Shown: positions 60,430-64,000 of the stretch, one piece after another
Position numbering within the stretch: position 1 is the first letter of the stretch
How the letters are laid out: each line of letters opens with the position of its first letter
From: Herbidospora yilanensis
Lineage (GTDB): Bacteria; Actinomycetota; Actinomycetes; Streptosporangiales; Streptosporangiaceae
Reading direction: 5' to 3'
DNA length: 64,000 nt
Assembly: GCF_001570565.1 (NCBI RefSeq)
Contig: NZ_BBXE01000013.1
Location: 186,001 to 250,000, forward strand
Notes under the pieces: generated by a model
Database searches by the model: none
What the model saw: only the letters and a program-made list of their open reading frames with translations
Told to the model about the DNA's origin: nothing
Position numbers and translations under genes: made by a program

Positions 60430-60451
60430 CCCCTCCTCGCAGGAGGAGGGG
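60430..60451 (-). repeat. IS-end hairpin
   Basis: CCCCTCCTC-GCA-GGAGGAGGGG forms a near-perfect hairpin just outside the ung stop and at the 3' side of the TnpB remnant. Hairpins of this kind at the right end of IS200/IS605 elements are the substrate of HUH transposases. It could also serve as an ung terminator. Confidence 0.65.
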
Positions 60452-60501
60452 ACTCCCACGGTCACCCGTGAGCTTTCCTGTTTCATCACCGGCAGCCTCT
60501 C

Positions 60502-60801
60502 CCTGCCCTTCCGGGACTTGAATGCGGGATGGCCGGCTCGTTTGGCGAAGAAGTCGGTGTAGGCCCGTTCCAGATTCCGCGGTCCCATCTGGAGCGGAAT
60601 CGCGGACACCTCTTTCAGGAAAACGAACTCGGGGGTCTTCTTCCATGCGGTCAACGCCTTCGACGTCGCTTCGCAGGTCAGCCGCTCTTTGTCGATCCGA
60701 TAGGCGCGGATCCGAACGTCCGGGTGAGCACTTGAGCTTGCCCGGGGGTGGGGTGGATGCGGTACTTGTAGGCCCGCTTGACAATCCGCGCCTTGCGTCA
60801 C
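60502..60801 (-). pseudogene. tnpB: TnpB (IS200/IS605 OrfB) N-terminal remnant
   Basis: Translation on the minus strand shows two pieces of TnpB in different frames. The first, from about 60798 to 60710, reads VKRAYKYRIHPTPGQAQVLT. The second, from 60708 to 60502, reads RAYRIDKERLTCEATSKALT and continues with LKEVSAIPLQMGPRNLERAY to HPAFKSRKGR. About a dozen residues of the usual CxRFVYN region are missing at the junction, which also shifts frame. All of the zinc-finger and RuvC catalytic parts are gone. The relic and its end hairpin are all that remain of the element. Confidence 0.85.
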
Positions 60802-60874
60802 TTATAGCGTACGATCAGTCACGCGTCGTGCGTTTGTTCTAATCCCGCCTGACACAAGACCTTTAGGAGTTCCC

Positions 60875-61213
60875 ATGACCGACCTTACGGATGCCGCACG
60901 CTATCTCCGTCTCACGGTGGATCTCGTGGTTGAAGTCACCGATGTCGGCGCCCTGCAGGCCGCCGCGCTGAAGGAGATCCGCAGCCCGGAGTCCGACCTC
61001 GAAGAGTCCGAGCGCCAGGAGCAGATCGACCTGGTGAACGCGGACGAGACGGGCGCCGCCGCCCTGCAGTGGCTGATCGAGCCCGACCACGTGCTCAGCC
61101 TCGTCGAGCACATCGACGAGGTCGAGCCGCGTGAGGCGATGCTGGGTGTCGAGCCGTCAGACGGCGCCCTCGACGACGAGGAAGACGAAGAGCACGACCA
61201 CGACCACGTGTGA
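60875..61213 (+). CDS. Small acidic protein of unknown function
   Basis: A 112-residue acidic, helical protein with a tail of Asp/Glu and alternating His/Asp (EDEEHDHDHV) that could bind metal ions. ATG with TAGGAG eight bases before it. No family is recognised; no signal peptide. It is convergent with the MOSC gene. Confidence 0.7.
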   Translation: MTDLTDAARYLRLTVDLVVEVTDVGALQAAALKEIRSPESDLEESERQEQIDLVNADETGAAALQWLIEPDHVLSLVEHIDEVEPREAMLGVEPSDGALDDEEDEEHDHDHV

Positions 61214-61225
61214 GCCGCCCACCTG

Positions 61226-61765
61226 TCAGACGGGCTCCAGCTTCCGGTGGGGCCCGTCGGGCAGGGTCACCCCGATCTCGTCTCCCGGGCGGATCTCGCC
61301 GCCCGTCACGACGACGCTCATGATCCCCGCCTTGCGCACGATCTCGCCGTCGTCGTCCCGGCCGAGCACCGCCTTCATCAGGCCCCGCCGGAACCCGTCG
61401 ATCTGGACGCACGGGTTGCGCAGCCCGGTCACCTCCACGACCGCCTCCGGGCCGAGGTGCAGCAGCGTGCCGGCGGGCAGGCCGAGCAGGTCGACGCCCC
61501 GCGTGGTGACGTTCTCGCCGATCTGACCGGGCGCCACGGTGAAGCCCCGGCCCGCGAGCTCGTCGAAGAGTTCGGCGTGGATGAGGTGGACCTGGCGCAG
61601 GTTGGGCGCGTCGGGGGTGCGGGCCATCCGGCTGCGGTGGCGCACCTTCTCGCCGTAGTGGGCGTCGCCCTCGACGCCGAGCCCGGCGATCAGCCTGATG
61701 ACGCCCTCGTTGGGCTTGCTGAAGGTGTACTGCGCCGATCTGCTGACCGCTTCGATGAGACCCAC
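61226..61765 (-). CDS. MOSC-domain protein
   Basis: A 179-residue MOSC (molybdenum cofactor sulfurase C-terminal) domain protein. The opening VGLIEAVSRSAQYTFSKPNE, HIHAELF-like QVHLIHAELFDEL, the PGQIGENVTTRGVDLLGLP segment and VTGLRNPCVQIDGF with the conserved Cys are diagnostic. Some relatives handle Mo-cofactor sulfur or reduce N-hydroxylated substrates. The GTG at 61765 is preferred because AAGGGGG lies upstream; an ATG at 61798 gives 11 more residues. Confidence 0.9.
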   Translation of the reverse strand: MGLIEAVSRSAQYTFSKPNEGVIRLIAGLGVEGDAHYGEKVRHRSRMARTPDAPNLRQVHLIHAELFDELAGRGFTVAPGQIGENVTTRGVDLLGLPAGTLLHLGPEAVVEVTGLRNPCVQIDGFRRGLMKAVLGRDDDGEIVRKAGIMSVVVTGGEIRPGDEIGVTLPDGPHRKLEPV

Positions 61766-61802
61766 CCGGCATCCCCCTTGAAAGACCGTTTGTCGCATTC
61801 TC

Positions 61803-62003
61803 CTACTTGTCGAGCATGACGTACACGCCGAGGATGATCCCGGCGACCACGACCGCGAAGGCGAGGCCGCCCGCGACGCGGCCCACCGTCCGGCCCGAGG
61901 AGACGCCGATCAGGCCGACCGAGAACAACGCCGCGATGCCGACGCCGCCGACGAGGGAGGCGACCATCACCCGCCAGAGCGCGTCGACGTCGATGTAGCT
62001 CAT
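61803..62003 (-). CDS. Small membrane protein downstream of PiT
   Basis: A 66-residue protein with two membrane helices (about 9-31 and 41-62) and short polar ends. Its ATG overlaps the phosphate transporter stop (ATGA), so it is coupled to it. Small partners at this position are common beside actinobacterial PiT genes; the role is unknown. Confidence 0.8.
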   Translation of the reverse strand: MSYIDVDALWRVMVASLVGGVGIAALFSVGLIGVSSGRTVGRVAGGLAFAVVVAGIILGVYVMLDK

Positions 62004-63148
62004 ACCGGAGTCCTCACCTGGGTGGGCGTGCCCCGCCCGACCCATTCGTCGTTGACGTTCCGGGCGTTGACGGCGGTCTTCCTGGACGCCAGGAAGAGCA
62101 GGGCGGCGAAGATGACGGCCGCCGCGAAGACCACGATCACCCCGAGGGCGCCGCCGATCAACTGGGCCGCGCCGAAGGCGACGGCGCCGACCAGCGCCGC
62201 CGCCGGGAGGGTGATCAGCCAGGCGACCCCCATGCGGGCCGCGACGCCCCAGCGGACCTGGGCGAGGCGCTTGCCGAGGCCGGCGCCGATCACCGATCCG
62301 GTGCACACCTGCGTGGTGGAGAGCGGGAAGCCGAAGTGGGTCGAGGTCAGGATGACCGTCGCCGACGACGCCTCGGCCGCGAAGCCCTGCGGGGGCTCGA
62401 TCTCGGTCAGGCCCTTGCCGAGGGTGCGGATGACCCGCCAGCCGCCGACGTAGGTGCCGGCCGCGATGGCGGTGGCGCTGCACACGACCACCCAGAACGG
62501 GGTGCCGGCGTTCTGGGTGATGGTGCCGTCGGCGATCAGGGCGAGGGTGATGATGCCCATCGTCTTCTGGGCGTCGTTGGTGCCGTGGGCGAGCGACACC
62601 AGCGAGGCGGAGCCGATCTGGCCGATCTTGAAACCCTTGGTCCGGGTTCTCTCTTCGACCTTCCTGGTCAGGACGTACACGAGATAGGTGCCGACGGTGG
62701 CGACGACGACGGCGGCGATCGGGGCGAGCACGGCCGGGATGATGACGTGGGACACCAGGCCCTCGCCCTTGACGGCCTTGATGCCCGACGCGAGCAGGGT
62801 GGCGCCGACGACGCCGCCGATCAGGGCGTGCGAGGAGCTCGACGGGATGCCGAAGTACCAGGTCACCAGGTTCCAGGCGAGGCCGCCGACCAGCCCGGCG
62901 AAGACGACCGTGAGGGTGATCGCCCCGCTGTCGACGATCCCGTTGGCGATCGTGGCCGCCACCTTCAGGGACAGGAACGCGCCGACGAAGTTCAACACCG
63001 CGGACAGGCCGACCGCGATCTTGGGTTTCAGCGCGCCGGTGGCGATCGAGGTAGCCATCGCGTTCGCGGTGTCGTGGAAGCCGTTGGTGAAGTCGAACGA
63101 CAGCGCGGTGATCACGACCACGATCAGAAGAACCAGGTCACCAGTCAT
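62000..63148 (-). CDS. PiT-family inorganic phosphate transporter
   Basis: A 382-residue low-affinity phosphate/metal-phosphate:H+ symporter with about ten membrane helices. The two PiT signatures are seen: GFHDTANAMATSIATGAL near the N-terminus and AHGTNDAQKTMGIITLAL in the middle. STTQVCTGSVIGAGLGKRLA is also typical. It is the first gene of a two-gene unit with the small membrane protein. No PhoU-like gene is in the window. Confidence 0.95.
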   Translation of the reverse strand: MTGDLVLLIVVVITALSFDFTNGFHDTANAMATSIATGALKPKIAVGLSAVLNFVGAFLSLKVAATIANGIVDSGAITLTVVFAGLVGGLAWNLVTWYFGIPSSSSHALIGGVVGATLLASGIKAVKGEGLVSHVIIPAVLAPIAAVVVATVGTYLVYVLTRKVEERTRTKGFKIGQIGSASLVSLAHGTNDAQKTMGIITLALIADGTITQNAGTPFWVVVCSATAIAAGTYVGGWRVIRTLGKGLTEIEPPQGFAAEASSATVILTSTHFGFPLSTTQVCTGSVIGAGLGKRLAQVRWGVAARMGVAWLITLPAAALVGAVAFGAAQLIGGALGVIVVFAAAVIFAALLFLASRKTAVNARNVNDEWVGRGTPTQVRTPV

Positions 63149-63219
63149 AGTCCGACATATATGCCGAGCAGTGCGATTTATTCGTCAAAGACAGTCAACG
63201 GCCGCTTATTCATCAGGTG

Positions 63220-64000
63220 TCAACCGCGCCAGATCGGAGCGGTATATCCAAGGATCGGCGACGGCGCCCGCCAGGGCTCGTGCAGCATCGTGGTCGGCAC
63301 GTTCGCCAGCTCGGGCACGTGGCGGCGGATGTACTCGCCGTCCCTGTCGAACTTCTTGGCCTGGCGGACCGGGTTGAGCACCCGGTTGGGCCGCGTGTCG
63401 TTGCCGGTGCCGGCCACCCACTGCCAGTTCCCGTAGTTGTTGGCCACGTCTCCGTCGAGCAGCAGCTCCTCGAAGTGGTCGGCCCCGACGCGCCAGTCGA
63501 GGCGCAGCGTCTTGGTCAGGAACGAGGCGACGATCATGCGGGCCCGGTTGTGCATCCACCCTTCGGCGATGAGCTGGCGCATCCCGGCGTCGACGATGGG
63601 CACGCCGGTCATGCCCTCGCGCCAGGCGTCCTCGGCCTCCTTGTCGTGGTGCCAGTCTCTCCGGCCGGGCCGGTAGTCGTCGCGGGCGATGCCGGGGAAG
63701 GCGAAGGTGACCTGGGCGTAGAAGTCGCGCCAGCAGAGCTGGCGGACGAACTCCTCCGACGCCCCCGAGCGGGTGGCCAGCTCCAGCGGCGAGACGCAGC
63801 CGAACCGCAGGTAGGGGCTGAGCCGGGAGGTGTGGTCGCCGGCCAGGTCGTCGTGGCCGGCGGCGTAGTCGCGCAGGCGGTGGCGGAGCCAGAGGTCGAG
63901 GCGGCGGCGCACCTCGCGTTCGCCGCCGGGCAGGTGGGGCCTGTGGCGGACGCCGGGGATGTCGCCGGGCCGCACCTCGGGCATGGAGACCGTTTCGGGG
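63220..64000 (-). CDS. phrB: Deoxyribodipyrimidine photolyase, C-terminal part
   Basis: The gene runs off the right edge; about 260 C-terminal residues are present and the N-terminal antenna domain is outside. The FAD-binding domain has SRLSPYLRFGCVSPLELA, LCWRDFYAQVTFAFPG, the helix VDAGMRQLIAEGWMHNRARM and the diagnostic NYGNWQWVAGTGNDTRPNRV with its conserved Trp residues. Class I CPD photolyases repair UV dimers with blue light. Confidence 0.94.
   Translation of the reverse strand, partial: PETVSMPEVRPGDIPGVRHRPHLPGGEREVRRRLDLWLRHRLRDYAAGHDDLAGDHTSRLSPYLRFGCVSPLELATRSGASEEFVRQLCWRDFYAQVTFAFPGIARDDYRPGRRDWHHDKEAEDAWREGMTGVPIVDAGMRQLIAEGWMHNRARMIVASFLTKTLRLDWRVGADHFEELLLDGDVANNYGNWQWVAGTGNDTRPNRVLNPVRQAKKFDRDGEYIRRHVPELANVPTTMLHEPWRAPSPILGYTAPIWRG

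Noticed and set aside
60037-60500. Extension of the TnpB frame through ung on the opposite strand
   Set aside because: Homology to TnpB stops near 60502; beyond that the frame is an antisense reading of ung.

Overview
The window is GC-rich, dense actinobacterial chromosome with many GTG and TTG starts and many 1-4 bp gene overlaps. Gene content (F1Fo ATP synthase operon flanked by DUF2550, a Rho with a long Arg/Asp-rich disordered insert, LysA/Hom/ThrC/ThrB, TreS, DesK/NarL-type two-component pairs) and gene order fit a filamentous actinomycete near Streptosporangiales/Streptomycetales. The genus is inference and cannot be fixed by reading alone.

Layout. 0-7 kb: the end of an ABC-2 exporter permease, two NarL-type two-component systems, a TetR regulator and a complete NatA/NatB-like ABC exporter. 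7-17 kb: a corrinoid adenosyltransferase, DUF2550, the ATP synthase operon in the order atpI-(AtpZ-like)-B-E-F-H-A-G-D-C on the minus strand, and a WecA-type phosphoglycosyltransferase. 17-20 kb: a two-gene unit with a WXG100-like small protein and an 884-residue Pro/Gly-rich protein built from two different exact-period repeat families. 20-23 kb: translation genes tsaC, prmC, prfA, rpmE. 23-28 kb: tandem secreted lysine-rich paralogues separated by striking palindromes, then a third two-component system. 28-32.5 kb: rho, thrB, thrC. 32.7-47.2 kb: a large accessory insert between thrC and hom. It holds a translationally coupled run of glycosyltransferase paralogues, a DUF2079 membrane protein, a phospholipase C-like phosphoesterase with repeats inserted in its catalytic domain, a polysaccharide deacetylase, a GT-C-like membrane protein and a kinase-fold phosphotransferase. 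47.2-50 kb: hom and lysA. 50-54 kb: a Ser/Thr kinase, a DNA N6-methylase with an N-terminal HTH and a specificity-like tail, and a divergent PP2C phosphatase, with an unusual ~70-bp tandem repeat at the methylase/kinase junction. 54-60.4 kb: a multi-domain glycosyltransferase, an asparagine-synthase-like protein, trehalose synthase and uracil-DNA glycosylase. 60.4-60.8 kb: a decayed TnpB (IS200/IS605) relic. 60.8-64 kb: a small acidic protein, a MOSC protein, a PiT phosphate transporter with a small partner, and the C-terminal part of a photolyase.

The backbone lysA-hom-thrC-thrB-rho-rpmE-prfA-prmC-tsaC-wecA-atp is a conserved actinobacterial block (established for Streptomyces). Here it is opened at three places by accessory cargo: between hom and thrC, between rho and rpmE, and between tsaC and wecA. 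The cargo is mostly envelope or surface biology. The most novel-looking items are the glycosyltransferase array with a shared uncharacterised C-terminal domain, the two-repeat ESX-like protein, the phosphoesterase with inserted repeats, and the kinase-methylase-phosphatase group, which resembles the enzyme mix of Pgl-type defence.
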